Notes: generated by a model from the sequence alone, not told the origin. Shown: positions 9,855 to 18,688, counted from the first letter of the stretch. The stretch: 64,000 nucleotides of DNA from JAQVEM01 sp964601205 (GCA_964601205.1 CAZRML010000036.1:62001-126000); one strand, 5' to 3'. Translations and numbers: made by a program.

Positions 9855-10544
9855 CTACTTCTTCTCTTTTCTAAAGCACAGGAACCAATCAAGACAATAC
9901 TTATCTTCTTCCTTTGTTTCCATCCGCTCTTTTGCGGTGCCACATGAACCCGGAGGAGGAATTATGCAATCATCTCCCGGCCTCCAGTCTGCAGGAGTTG
10001 CAACCTTATCTTTGTCCGCCTTCTGAAGAGCCAATACCAGCCTCTTTATTTCATCAAAATTTCTGCCGGTAGAAGATGGATAATACAGGATAGCCCTGAT
10101 TATTGCCCTGGGGTCAATAATAAATACTGCCCTTACCGCCTGGCTTGTAGACTGGTTGGGGTGTATCATACCGAACTTGTTAGCTACTTCCATCTTTATG
10201 TCTTCGATTAAAGGAAAGGTTACCTCTACATTTTTATGTCCTTTCCATTCAATTTTTTCCTGTATGGTCCTGAGCCAGGCAATATGAGCATAAAGAGAGT
10301 CCACCGAAAGACCAATAAGTTCGGTATTTAGTTTTCTAAACTCATCAATCATGGAAGCAAAAGTTATAAATTCTGTGGTGCAAACCGGTGTAAAGTCTGC
10401 CGGGTGACTGAACAGTATAACCCATTTCCCTTTATAATCCTGTGGGAAATTAATCTCGCCCTGAGTAGTTACAGCCTTAAATGATGGAGCAGGGTCTCCT
10501 ATGAGCGGCATTTTGTATTCTTTTTTTTCTTCTAATTCTTCCAT
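9855..10544 (-). CDS. Peroxiredoxin (AhpC/TSA family, long archaeal-type Prx6 branch)
   Basis: A 229-residue thiol peroxidase that reduces H2O2 and organic peroxides. The peroxidatic cysteine is Cys55 in DFTPVCTTEF; extra C-terminal cysteines at 193 and 201 (CIIPPPGSC), 217 and 223 could act in resolution, as in thermophile thioredoxin peroxidases of similar length. It begins 18 bp after the perR stop on the same strand, so it is almost certainly co-transcribed and derepressed by peroxide. A GAAAGGGGAATAGGCAATG-like leader places the ribosome site before the ATG. Confidence 0.92.
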   Translation of the reverse strand: MEELEEKKEYKMPLIGDPAPSFKAVTTQGEINFPQDYKGKWVILFSHPADFTPVCTTEFITFASMIDEFRKLNTELIGLSVDSLYAHIAWLRTIQEKIEWKGHKNVEVTFPLIEDIKMEVANKFGMIHPNQSTSQAVRAVFIIDPRAIIRAILYYPSSTGRNFDEIKRLVLALQKADKDKVATPADWRPGDDCIIPPPGSCGTAKERMETKEEDKYCLDWFLCFRKEKK

Positions 10545-10562
10545 TGCCTATTCCCCTTTCAA

Positions 10563-10973
10563 TTATTTGTTTTTATTACGGCATTCCGGACAAATGCCCC
10601 TGAAATACACATCCTTCTCGGTTATTTTGAAATCTTTCAAAACATTAGAAGATAAAGTATCGGTATCTATCGGAAAGTCATATATCTTTCCGCATAACTC
10701 ACATTTAAAATGGCCATGGGCAGATACTTCACTATCATACCTTACCTCATTATCTTCTATGTTTACGACCCTTACCAGCCCTGCTTTCCTGAATATATCC
10801 ATGGTATTATATACAGTAGCTTTCGAAAGAGTTGGCATTTCTTTAACCAGATACCTGAATATCTGGTCAGCCGTCGGATGATTCCTCTCATTGTTAAGAT
10901 ACTCAAATATCTTCATTCTCTGGTAAGAAGGCCTTATATTCTTTTCCTTTAATTTTTCAGCAATACTTCTCAT
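10563..10973 (-). CDS. perR: Fur-family peroxide-sensing repressor PerR
   Basis: A 136-residue Fur-family regulator. The winged-helix DNA-binding half spans about 1-85 (recognition region TLSKATVYNTM) and the dimerisation half holds two structural-zinc pairs, Cys91/Cys94 (CELC) and Cys128/Cys131 (CPEC). His32, His86 and His88 are candidates for the regulatory Fe/Mn site. Fur, Zur and PerR cannot be told apart by length, but the downstream peroxiredoxin and MsrAB and a perfect PerR box in its own promoter make PerR the best call. It is the first gene of the unit and autoregulated. Confidence 0.88.
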   Translation of the reverse strand: MRSIAEKLKEKNIRPSYQRMKIFEYLNNERNHPTADQIFRYLVKEMPTLSKATVYNTMDIFRKAGLVRVVNIEDNEVRYDSEVSAHGHFKCELCGKIYDFPIDTDTLSSNVLKDFKITEKDVYFRGICPECRNKNK

Positions 10974-11006
10974 TTTCTGATTCTACCTAAAATCTTATTA
11001 TATAGA

Positions 11007-11021
11007 TTATAATCATTATAA
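11007..11021. promoter_or_regulatory. PerR box (operator)
   Basis: TTATAATCATTATAA is a perfect 7-1-7 inverted repeat identical to the Bacillus PerR box consensus TTATAATNATTATAA. It lies 34 bp upstream of the perR ATG and overlaps the -10 element of the predicted promoter, a position suited to repression. The gene next to it encodes the matching regulator. Confidence 0.88.
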
Positions 11022-11043
11022 ATTAATTCTAATTATAATGCAA
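11015..11043 (-). promoter_or_regulatory. perR-prx promoter
   Basis: On the minus strand TTGCAT (11043-11038) is followed after 17 bp by TATAAT (11020-11015), a good vegetative promoter. The -10 hexamer is part of the PerR box, so bound repressor would block polymerase. Confidence 0.7.
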
Positions 11044-11200
11044 TAATAATTAAAAATTTAGAATAATATTAAGATTAGAACTAAATTATTGAGCTTTAGC
11101 AGGGATATTTTTATAGCGGAATCAAATTGTTAATGGGCAGCGTGCTTGTTCCAGGATAAATATCTTTAAATTATTAATAATAAGGGTTATTATCATCAAT

Positions 11201-12124
11201 ATGAAATATCTGGTTGTATTAAATCCAAGTGCTGCAAAGGGTTCGGCTTTAAAGAACAAACCAAAAATTGAAAAACTATTGGAGAAGTATCTGTCAGACT
11301 ATTCTCTAATAGTTTCAGCCAGACCCGGTGATCCTACTATCCTGGCCCGGGAGGCTGCAGAAAAAGATTATGATGTGGTCGTTGCCGTAGGCGGTGACGG
11401 CACTTCAAATGAAATCATTAACGGCCTTATGGCATCTAAACTTGAAGGTAAGAAAATCCCGAAGCTGGCAGTGATCCCCGCAGGACGGGGTAATGATTTT
11501 GCTGCCAGCATGGGTATTCCCGCAGAGTTTGAAGATGCTGTAAAAGCAATTACAACCGGAAAAACGAGAACCATTGATGTGGGACAGGTCTTTGGAGGAA
11601 ATTATCCTCAGGGGAAATTCTTTGGGAATGGAATTGGCATTGGCTTTGATACCATTGTTGGTTTTGAAGCAGCAAAATTACCCGGCTTCCTCTCGGGGAT
11701 ACCGGGTTATTTGATCGCTGCTATAAAAACGATATTTTTGTATTTTAAAGCTCCAACCCTGAGAGTCAAAATTGATAATGACACTTTTGAACAACAGTGT
11801 CTTATTATATCAGTTATGAATGGATGGCGAATGGGCACTTCATTCAAGATGACACCATTATCGAAACCTGATGACGGATTGTTCAGTCTAATGATAGTGG
11901 AGCAGGTAAGCAGAATTGGTGCTATCAAACTGATGGGCAAAATTATGGCGGGGACGCAAGAAGGCCATCCCTCCATCAAAATGCCATTGACCGGCAGTAT
12001 TGAAATCACTGCACTGAAAGGAAGCCTTCCAGTGCATGCTGACGGAGAAACGATTTGTGAAAAGGGAGATTCTCTGTATGCAAAAATATTTACAAAACAG
12101 ATTGATTTAATAGTTGGAGGCTGA
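11201..12124 (+). CDS. Diacylglycerol-kinase-family lipid kinase
   Basis: A 307-residue protein of the DagK/YegS/DgkB fold. The glycine-rich ATP-binding motif GGDGTSNEII (64-73) and the downstream GNGIGIGFD segment are present. Members phosphorylate diacylglycerol or related lipids at the inner face of the membrane. The plsC-like gene begins 6 bp after its stop, so the pair probably works in phosphatidate supply or lipid recycling. The exact lipid cannot be read from sequence. Confidence 0.85.
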   Translation: MKYLVVLNPSAAKGSALKNKPKIEKLLEKYLSDYSLIVSARPGDPTILAREAAEKDYDVVVAVGGDGTSNEIINGLMASKLEGKKIPKLAVIPAGRGNDFAASMGIPAEFEDAVKAITTGKTRTIDVGQVFGGNYPQGKFFGNGIGIGFDTIVGFEAAKLPGFLSGIPGYLIAAIKTIFLYFKAPTLRVKIDNDTFEQQCLIISVMNGWRMGTSFKMTPLSKPDDGLFSLMIVEQVSRIGAIKLMGKIMAGTQEGHPSIKMPLTGSIEITALKGSLPVHADGETICEKGDSLYAKIFTKQIDLIVGG

Positions 12125-12130
12125 TAATAA

Positions 12131-12889
12131 ATGATTAAATTTCTAATCAACCTTCTTATGAGGTTTATTCTATTTGTGACATGCGATATAAATAAAAAAG
12201 CATTGAAGGCTGTGCCGCGTAATGGTCCATTGATATTGATTGGAAATCATATAAACTCTTTAGACGTGCTTGTAGCCCTGGCCTTTTCATACCCCCGTAA
12301 GATCTTTTTTCTGGTTAAAAAGGAGACATTTGAGTCCCCCTTTTTAAAATTCCTGTTTAATACCTGGGGGTCCATTCCGGTTGACCGGGGTACTGCTGAT
12401 TTTCAAGCTTTAAACAAAGCAGCCGACGCTCTCAATCAGGGACATTTTTTTGTTATTGCACCTGAGGGTACACGCACAAAAAATGGGCGGCTAATCAAGG
12501 CACATACCGGTGTGGTGGTAATTGCCATGAAAAGCAAGGCTACGATTATGCCTGTTGTCCAGTATGGTGGAGAAAAGTTTTTTGAGAACATCAAAAAGTT
12601 GCGCAGAACAAAGGTCACAATTCAGGTTGGCGCGCCATTCATTATTAGCCCGGGCAGTGCCTATCCAGATAAAGAAGAACGCCAGTTGATTGCAGATGAG
12701 ATAATGTATCAAGTGGCAGAGCTCCTACCGGCAGAGTACCGGGGGTATTATTCAGATTTGAGTAAAGCTACGACAAATTATTTAAATTTTGATGTACCGG
12801 TAATCAAACCAATTCACCATCCCCGCTGGCATAAGATTGCGAATGCAGTCAGGAATTATTTTTCATTCGCCAGGAATCCTGCCGAGTAA
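12131..12889 (+). CDS. plsC: 1-acyl-sn-glycerol-3-phosphate acyltransferase (PlsC family)
   Basis: A 252-residue acyltransferase with the catalytic H-x4-D box His40-Asp45 (NHINSLD) and the phosphate-binding PEGTR motif (111-115). It transfers an acyl chain to the sn-2 position of lysophosphatidate. An N-terminal hydrophobic stretch (2-18) probably anchors it in the membrane. It follows the lipid kinase gene by 6 bp in one operon. Confidence 0.87.
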   Translation: MIKFLINLLMRFILFVTCDINKKALKAVPRNGPLILIGNHINSLDVLVALAFSYPRKIFFLVKKETFESPFLKFLFNTWGSIPVDRGTADFQALNKAADALNQGHFFVIAPEGTRTKNGRLIKAHTGVVVIAMKSKATIMPVVQYGGEKFFENIKKLRRTKVTIQVGAPFIISPGSAYPDKEERQLIADEIMYQVAELLPAEYRGYYSDLSKATTNYLNFDVPVIKPIHHPRWHKIANAVRNYFSFARNPAE

Positions 12890-12927
12890 ATTCCTTTGCA
12901 ACATTTTCAATACGAACCAGATATTCT

Positions 12928-13228
12928 CTATCCAGGTTTTAAACAGCATTGTATATAAGCTGGTTTATTAATCCCAGATTTGAAAGCATAATGTAAGGTG
13001 CCTATCTTGAGATACCAGAGGTGTGGATCTGGGACTGGCATAAAAACTTTATAGTTATTAAGAAGTATATTTTTCCTCTTGTTGAATAGACTTTTTTGGA
13101 TCAAATGATTAAGATACCTACGAAGAATTAGTCTTAAAATGGCTACCCCTGCTTCAGCACAGAAGATAACCCATATAGATAGGTATTTGTCAAAGAAGCT
13201 TATTTTCTGTATCAACCTTTTCAGTCAT
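12928..13228 (-). pseudogene. N-terminal remnant of an Acr3-type arsenite efflux gene
   Basis: An ATG at 13228-13226 with an AGGTGG ribosome site begins MTEKVDTENK and then stops. In another frame the sequence continues KISFFDKYLSIWVIF and GVAI, which resembles the conserved start of Acr3 arsenite permeases (K-[LI]-SF-x-D-[RK]-YL-x-x-W). About 27 residues in, the resemblance ends and the rest looks decayed. The position on the minus strand after arsR, the permease and the mini-thioredoxin fits an ars operon. The assignment rests on a short motif. Confidence 0.42.
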
Positions 13229-13294
13229 GCAAACCATACCACCTGTATTTATCCGTAAAACACTCAAAATTATTTTATAATTACTGGCAGACCC

Positions 13295-13525
13295 TTATTT
13301 AAGTACTTCCTTTATCTCTTCCACAGAAGGAATCTTTCCTGAAAATTTTACCTTTCCGTCTATAGCCAGGCCCGGGGTTGCCATAATACCAAAATCAGTA
13401 ATCTTTCCTATATCGGTTACCTTTTCAAATTCTGCTTCAATCCCCAGGCTTTTTATAGCCTTTCTGGCATTTGCCTCTGTCTGCTTGCACTTTGGACATC
13501 CAGTCCCGATAATTTGAATCTTCAT
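13295..13525 (-). CDS. Small thioredoxin-like redox protein
   Basis: A 76-residue protein with CPKC (Cys10-Cys13) directly after the first strand and the cis-Pro segment ATPGLAIDG. This is the minimal thioredoxin/glutaredoxin fold often encoded beside DUF318/ArsP permeases and ArsR regulators. It probably acts as a disulfide reductant for the neighbouring metalloid system. It starts 38 bp after the permease stop on the same strand. Confidence 0.85.
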   Translation of the reverse strand: MKIQIIGTGCPKCKQTEANARKAIKSLGIEAEFEKVTDIGKITDFGIMATPGLAIDGKVKFSGKIPSVEEIKEVLK

Positions 13526-13563
13526 AATAAAATCCTTTCTTTTTATATATTTACTTTAAGTTT

Positions 13564-14610
13564 TTATACGAAAAAATATCCGAACATCATTCCTGTAAAA
13601 GTAGCCATAATAATTACCAGGAGAGCATAAACAATACTCTTTCTTACTCCCATAATTCTTCCTATTACAATCATATTGGGAAGAGACAGCGATGGTCCTG
13701 CAAGAAGCAGGGTAAGAGCTGGCCCCTTACCCATGCCCAGGTCCATAAGCGCTTTTATTATTGGTACTTCTGTAAGAGTTGAAAAGTACATTAGTGCCCC
13801 AAAAATCGAAGCAAGGAAATTTGACCTTATACTATTTCCGCCAACCCAGGTTTCCACAACACTCTGGGGAAGGAAATATTTAATGACCCCGGCAATAAAT
13901 ACCCCTGCAAGAAGTATGGGAAATATCTGCCAGGTAAGCTTTCCGGTTTCCTTCATCCAGTCCTTAAGTTCTGGTTTCTTAAAACCTATTACCAGTATTA
14001 CTATCAGTATTACAAGGGAAACTCCTGCATAAATCCACATTTTTGCAGCTCCAAATACCAGTATGCCCAGAAGGGACAGGAAGTAGATTATGCTTATATA
14101 TTTCGGTTTTTTATATCCACTTTCATCAAATGCCTTGAACATTTCCTGATCTCCTTCCATTTTTTTTCTTTCTTCTTTTATCCATATAAATGACATAATA
14201 AGGCCTATTACCACAGAGAAGGTTATCGAGCCTATTGCCCTGGCAATTCCAAGGTCATATCCAAGAAGTCGTGCGGTGTATACTATGGCAAGGATATTTA
14301 TAGCAGGTCCAGAGTAAAGAAAGGCTATGGCCGGACCCAGCCCGGCGCCTCTTTTTCTGATGCCTGCAAACAGGGGAAGTATTGTGCAGGAGCAGACTGC
14401 AAGTACGGCTCCTGATACAGATGCTACGCTGTAGGATATCCACTTTTTCGCCCGGGGTCCAAAATATTTAAGTATTGCCCCTTTGGATACAAATACAGCA
14501 ATGGCACCAGCAATAAAGAAGGCTGGTACCAGACAGGTAAGTACATGGGCTGAAAGATATTCCAGTAGTGCACCCCATCCTGATTTTATTGCTTCAATAA
14601 AAATTTCCAT
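13564..14610 (-). CDS. ArsP/DUF318-type membrane permease
   Basis: A 348-residue integral membrane protein with about eight to ten helices and the family motif CSCTILPLFAGIRKRGAG near residue 57, containing two cysteines, followed by AFLYSGPAINI. The second half repeats the pattern (TEVPIIKALMDLGMGKGPAL). DUF318 permeases such as ArsP export organoarsenicals. Company with an ArsR regulator and a CPKC thioredoxin supports a metalloid role, with the ion unproven. Confidence 0.82.
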   Translation of the reverse strand: MEIFIEAIKSGWGALLEYLSAHVLTCLVPAFFIAGAIAVFVSKGAILKYFGPRAKKWISYSVASVSGAVLAVCSCTILPLFAGIRKRGAGLGPAIAFLYSGPAINILAIVYTARLLGYDLGIARAIGSITFSVVIGLIMSFIWIKEERKKMEGDQEMFKAFDESGYKKPKYISIIYFLSLLGILVFGAAKMWIYAGVSLVILIVILVIGFKKPELKDWMKETGKLTWQIFPILLAGVFIAGVIKYFLPQSVVETWVGGNSIRSNFLASIFGALMYFSTLTEVPIIKALMDLGMGKGPALTLLLAGPSLSLPNMIVIGRIMGVRKSIVYALLVIIMATFTGMMFGYFFV

Positions 14611-14985
14611 GAGTATCTGGTTCCTCTATACAAACTTAAGTACCCTCTCGTCTACCTTGTCCCTTAACTTTCTGAAGACCATAAGCTTTTCATCTTTTTT
14701 CCTCTGGCTTTAGCGGGATCTATTATGCTCTATTGAAAGTACCATGATTTAGCAATTTTCTTTTTATTAAGTAAGAACATAATCCTCAACTTGCCTTCTT
14801 TGGAAAGGGACTTTAGTATCCTGTTTAGTTTTCTTAAATATTACATTTTTTTGACAATAATAATAATCTTATCGTATATCATATCTATATATTTAAAAAT
14901 GTCAATATATTATACTTAATTTATTTCCTTTTTGTAGAGTGCAGATGACAAATAAATTATTTCAGGAATTTTAATATTTACGGTT
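14611..14985. other. Intergenic region between arsR and the permease gene
   Basis: 375 bases without a plausible gene on either strand. The part around 14850-14930 is very AT-rich with loose ATAT dyads and probably carries the permease promoter, but I see no clear operator or terminator. Confidence 0.4.
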
Positions 14986-15342
14986 TTATTGCCTGTTACA
15001 GATATCTTCCCTGTTTACATTGACAAGCCTGGCAAGGTCATCTCTTATCCGGGGGTCATCTTTTATTATGGAAATTATATTCTTTAGAAGTTTTTTGGTT
15101 CCAGGATCAAGATTGGGGTCCAAATTGTAGTTTATCCACTTTCCATCTTTGTTGAAATTTACCAGGCCACTGTTTTCAAGTTTTTTTAGGTGGCTTGATA
15201 TAGTTGACTGGGAGAGCCCGATAAGATCTCTTATCTCACAAACGCAGAGGTCTTTCTTACTGATTAAGAGGGAGATAATTCTTAATCTTCCTTCATCTGA
15301 TATTGCTTTTAAAATCTTTATGACTGTTTTTAAATCCTGCAT
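14986..15342 (-). CDS. arsR: ArsR/SmtB-family metalloregulator
   Basis: A 118-residue winged-helix repressor. DLCVCEI near residue 33 matches the ArsR metal box ELCVCD, with Cys33 and Cys35 as As(III)/Sb(III) ligands, and LSQSTISSHLKKLENSGLV is the recognition region. It is transcribed toward the ArsP-like permease, 375 bp away, and probably represses that unit until a metalloid binds. Recognition of arsenic rather than another thiophilic metal is inferred from the two-cysteine motif. Confidence 0.85.
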   Translation of the reverse strand: MQDLKTVIKILKAISDEGRLRIISLLISKKDLCVCEIRDLIGLSQSTISSHLKKLENSGLVNFNKDGKWINYNLDPNLDPGTKKLLKNIISIIKDDPRIRDDLARLVNVNREDICNRQ

Positions 15343-15577
15343 CTTTTCGTTTTTATTATAATTATAGCTTTATTATAAGTTCATATTTAAATATTTCAAT
15401 TAGTTATGATATTTATCTATATTAACCTTAATCCATACCTTAAGGATGTAAGAAATCTATATAAAAATTTTAGCTACAAACACCATCATGTACCCAGTTC
15501 TTGAAATTCATTTAACCGGTGCTACTTTATTGATAATTCGTAAAAATATGGGAATTACTTAAGATGAATATGACTAA

Positions 15578-15928
15578 AAGGCAACAGGACTTAAACAGAA
15601 ACAATATGAATTAATAGATAGATTAAAAAGGATAACCGAAGCTGATGAAAAATACTCAATTATGTTTATTTACTTATTAAATTTATGCTCTATAGCACCA
15701 GAATTATTTGAAAGTTCTAAAGTAGAGCAAAAAAGACAGTTAATTAATTTTTTACTCTTGAACTTAAAGCTAAGAGGGCAAAAGCTAGAGTACACCTTGA
15801 ATAAACCGTTTGATGTACTGGTAAATATGGATAGTCGTTCTAACTGGCTGGGGAGGGAGGATTCGAACCTCCGATCACGGGTCCAAGGCCCGTTGCCTTA
15901 CCCCTTGGCTACTCCCCACAAGGGCTAA
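15578..15928 (+). pseudogene. C-terminal remnant of a large serine recombinase running into tRNA-Gln
   Basis: An open frame without a start codon begins just after a stop at 15575-15577. It shows the typical tail of large serine integrases: a helical segment, KRQLINFLLLNLKLRGQKLE, then NKPFDVL and SNWLGREDSNLR. The Trp codon of NWLG is exactly the complement of the tRNA CCA end, and the last 25 codons are only antisense tRNA. The catalytic domain is gone. This is what an element integrated at a tRNA 3' end leaves behind. Confidence 0.8.
15845..15918 (-). tRNA. tRNA-Gln (anticodon TTG)
   Basis: A full cloverleaf: acceptor TGGGGAG paired with CTCCCCA (the U1-A72 pair is typical of tRNA-Gln), D arm, anticodon stem ACGGG/CCCGT, T arm GGAGG-TTCGAAT-CCTCC, and encoded CCA. 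The seven-base anticodon loop reads CCTTGGA, which puts TTG at 34-36 but leaves C rather than the near-universal T at position 33. Confidence 0.85.
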
Positions 15929-16023
15929 TAAATTTTATATCAGAACACGCTAAAATTCAAATTTAAAAGAGGCCAAACAAAACAAATTTTTTAATGGTTT
16001 TTATTAGTGTCGGGTTTATATCA

Positions 16024-16941
16024 TTACCCGTAAACAGTTAAACTATCAGGTGTAGTGTGGGATAAAAATACTCTGGAGGTTACTGATTTTAAACCTTCGC
16101 GCACCCCTATTGCAGTTTTTAAATCATCGCAGAATGCAAACACCGTGGGCCCGCTTCCTGTCATCTGGGTGGCAATGGCTCCCAGCTTATGCGCCCTGCT
16201 CTTTATTCCATTTATTGCTTTATCTTCAATTGCCACTACTTCTTCCAGGTCATTTCTTAATTTTTTGAAAAAATTACTAAATTTTCTTTCAACAATATTA
16301 TTTACAAGCTCGGTGTGTATTGATTTTTTTTCTTCCCCCACCAGGTCAAACTTTTCATATACATCTTTTGATAAAAATTTCCCCCCATTTGTGGCAATTA
16401 TAATCCAGTAAAAAGGAAGGCGCGGAAGCTCGGAAAGCTTTTCTCCCCTGCCCTCGGCAAGAACTGTTCCCCCTTTAAGACAGAATGGGACATCGGAACC
16501 CACTTTTCCTGCCAGGTTCATTAAATCTTTAATATCCATATTAAGGCCGAATAATTTGTCCATTGCAACCAGGGTTGCAGCAGCATTGGTGCTTCCTCCA
16601 GCAAGGCCGGCGCATACAGGAATATGCTTTTCTATATTAATATTAACTGAATATTTACCCCTTAAATTATACCTGTCCAGAATCAGGGCCGCAGCCTTAT
16701 GAACCAGGTTTTTCTCGTCCAGGGGGATATCTTCATTATCGCAGGTAATATAAATTCCATTTTTACAGGGAGGCTCAGGATTACTCTTTATTTTTGATAT
16801 CCCAAAAGTAAGCTCATCGGAAAGACTTATGCTCTGCATTATGGATTTTATTTCATGATAGCCATCATTTCTTCCGTTTTTTGAAACATTTAGATATAGA
16901 TTTATTTTCCCTGAAGCTCTAAGTTTTATAATATTTTCCAT
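16024..16941 (-). CDS. ispE: 4-diphosphocytidyl-2-C-methyl-D-erythritol kinase
   Basis: A 305-residue GHMP kinase of the MEP isoprenoid pathway, phosphorylating CDP-ME at the 2-hydroxyl. The family ATP loop PVCAGLAGGSTNAA (109-121) is clear, as are the N-terminal KINLYL segment and the third GHMP motif MTGSGPTVFAF. It is the last gene of the rsmI-metG-tatD-rsmA-ispE operon, starting 31 bp after the rsmA stop, an arrangement seen in many Gram-positive lineages. Confidence 0.95.
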   Translation of the reverse strand: MENIIKLRASGKINLYLNVSKNGRNDGYHEIKSIMQSISLSDELTFGISKIKSNPEPPCKNGIYITCDNEDIPLDEKNLVHKAAALILDRYNLRGKYSVNINIEKHIPVCAGLAGGSTNAAATLVAMDKLFGLNMDIKDLMNLAGKVGSDVPFCLKGGTVLAEGRGEKLSELPRLPFYWIIIATNGGKFLSKDVYEKFDLVGEEKKSIHTELVNNIVERKFSNFFKKLRNDLEEVVAIEDKAINGIKSRAHKLGAIATQMTGSGPTVFAFCDDLKTAIGVREGLKSVTSRVFLSHTTPDSLTVYG

Positions 16942-16972
16942 TTTTTTACTCTGATTAATGATAGCATAATTA

Positions 16973-17854
16973 TCATATATTAGGTATCAGGTTTTTATAC
17001 AGGTAAATATAATCTTTAACAGTTAGTTCCTGTGCCCGTACATTTTTATCTTTACCAATACCGGATAGCAATTTTATAATTAATTCCACTTTATAGCAAT
17101 ATGCCGGGTTAGATTGAACCAGCGAGTTAATAAGTTTTTTTCTCCTGTGTGAAAAACAGCTATCTATAAAATTAAAAAAATCTACGATATCAAAGCCAGG
17201 GTTTTCCATGAGCTTCTCATCTCTTCTGGTTAGCTCTATAACCGATGAATCCACAAAGGGGCGGGGTATGAAGCAATTCCGAGAAATTTTAAAGCAGTAA
17301 TTAAAATCAGCCAGAAAATTTGCTTTTACAGTATAGGAACTATAATTCTTTCCCCCTACCGGAGAAAGAATCCTGTCTGCTATATCCTTCTGTACAGTCA
17401 GCACCATTTTCTTTACCTGATTCCCCTCCGTAATCATCTTTATAAGCAGGGGTGCGGCAATACTGTAGGGAAGATTTGATACCACCTTGTTTATATTATA
17501 GGTAGAGGTTATATTGCAATAATCCAGCTTTAAAGCATCCGCCTGTATCAATTCCAGTTTTGACTTTTTCTTTAAATCCCGGGAAAAAATATCCCTGAAT
17601 GCTTTAATAAGCTGTTTATCAATCTCAATGCATATTACTTTCTTCACCAGGGGCAGCATTATCTCTGTCAGGCCCCCGATACCGCTGCCAATTTCAAGGA
17701 TTATATCTTCGGGACCAACTGCGCCACAGCCTGCTATTTTTTTTGCGCTATTAGTGTCGATTAAAAAGTTTTGCCCCAGATTTTTTCTTAATCTTATACC
17801 GTACTCGTCCAGAATCCTTACCGTATTACCCGGGGAACTTATATATGAATGCAT
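16973..17854 (-). CDS. rsmA: 16S rRNA dimethyladenosine transferase
   Basis: A 293-residue KsgA/RsmA enzyme that dimethylates the two adjacent adenines of the 3'-terminal helix of 16S rRNA during 30S maturation. LGQNFLID (26-33), the SAM loop EIGSGIGGLTE and the catalytic NLPY (127-130) are intact, and SCFSHRRKKL marks the C-terminal domain. It starts 11 bp after the tatD stop, within the housekeeping operon. Confidence 0.96.
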   Translation of the reverse strand: MHSYISSPGNTVRILDEYGIRLRKNLGQNFLIDTNSAKKIAGCGAVGPEDIILEIGSGIGGLTEIMLPLVKKVICIEIDKQLIKAFRDIFSRDLKKKSKLELIQADALKLDYCNITSTYNINKVVSNLPYSIAAPLLIKMITEGNQVKKMVLTVQKDIADRILSPVGGKNYSSYTVKANFLADFNYCFKISRNCFIPRPFVDSSVIELTRRDEKLMENPGFDIVDFFNFIDSCFSHRRKKLINSLVQSNPAYCYKVELIIKLLSGIGKDKNVRAQELTVKDYIYLYKNLIPNI

Positions 17855-17865
17855 TTTTTTAATGA

Positions 17866-18687
17866 TTAAATTTTTTTTAAACGGAAGAACTCTTCTGCAT
17901 TTTTTGATGTGATATCTGCAATCTCTTCAACACTTAATTTTTTAATTTCCGCAATTTTTTCAGCAACATATCTTACATAGCCGGGATAATTTTCTTTACC
18001 CCTTTTTACCTGCGGAGCAAGAAAGGGTGAATCTGTTTCTATGAATATCTTCTTAAGGGGAACTTCCTTTACAACCTCCAGCACGTCACCCGCATTCGGA
18101 AAGGTAATAACCCCGGTAAAAGAAATATACAGCCCCAGGTCAAGGCATTTACCGGCAAAATCTAAATCTCCTGGAAAACAATGCACAACGGCCCTGAATC
18201 CTTTTTGTCCTGCATACTTTTTTACTACATCAAGCGTCTGGCTGTTCCCATCTCTATTATGAATTATTACCGGCATATCATACTTTAAACCCAGCTCTAT
18301 CTGGGAGCTAAATGCCCTTTTCATATCTTCTTCCGGGCTCAAATTTCTGTAAAAGTCAAAACCTATTTCCCCCACTGCCACCAACTTGCTGAATTTTTTG
18401 CCGCTTTCGCCTTTATCCTGGTTACCGGAGATGTGGCTCTCTATCAGAGAATCAAGTTCTTTTAGCTCCTTATCCCCGAAACTACCGGCATAATGGGGGT
18501 GGACCCCCACGCTGGCAAAAACATTCTCAAACCCGGTTGCAAATTCAAGCGACCTTCTGCTGCTGTCCAGGCTCGTGCCAACGTTTATTATATATCTTAC
18601 GCCCTCGTTTTGAGATTTTGATACAGTCTCTTCAGGGGTTAAATTTTTAATCATATCAATATGTGCATGGGTATCTATAAAATACAT
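17866..18687 (-). CDS. tatD: TatD family metal-dependent hydrolase
   Basis: A 273-residue TIM-barrel hydrolase with DTHAHID at the N-terminus (metal ligands His7 and His9), GEIGFDFYR, HNRDG and ETDSPFLAP. TatD/YcfH proteins act as 3'-5' DNases or related phosphoesterases. The frame is open into metG, but the ATG at 18687 has GGAGG 8 bases upstream and starts one base past the metG stop, so this is the start. Translational coupling with metG is likely. Confidence 0.93.
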   Translation of the reverse strand: MYFIDTHAHIDMIKNLTPEETVSKSQNEGVRYIINVGTSLDSSRRSLEFATGFENVFASVGVHPHYAGSFGDKELKELDSLIESHISGNQDKGESGKKFSKLVAVGEIGFDFYRNLSPEEDMKRAFSSQIELGLKYDMPVIIHNRDGNSQTLDVVKKYAGQKGFRAVVHCFPGDLDFAGKCLDLGLYISFTGVITFPNAGDVLEVVKEVPLKKIFIETDSPFLAPQVKRGKENYPGYVRYVAEKIAEIKKLSVEEIADITSKNAEEFFRLKKI

Positions 18688-18688
18688 A

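Noticed and set aside
15662..15928. An 88-residue ATG-initiated protein
   Set aside because: Its N-terminal part is the middle of a recombinase tail that continues upstream, and its last 25 codons are antisense tRNA-Gln.
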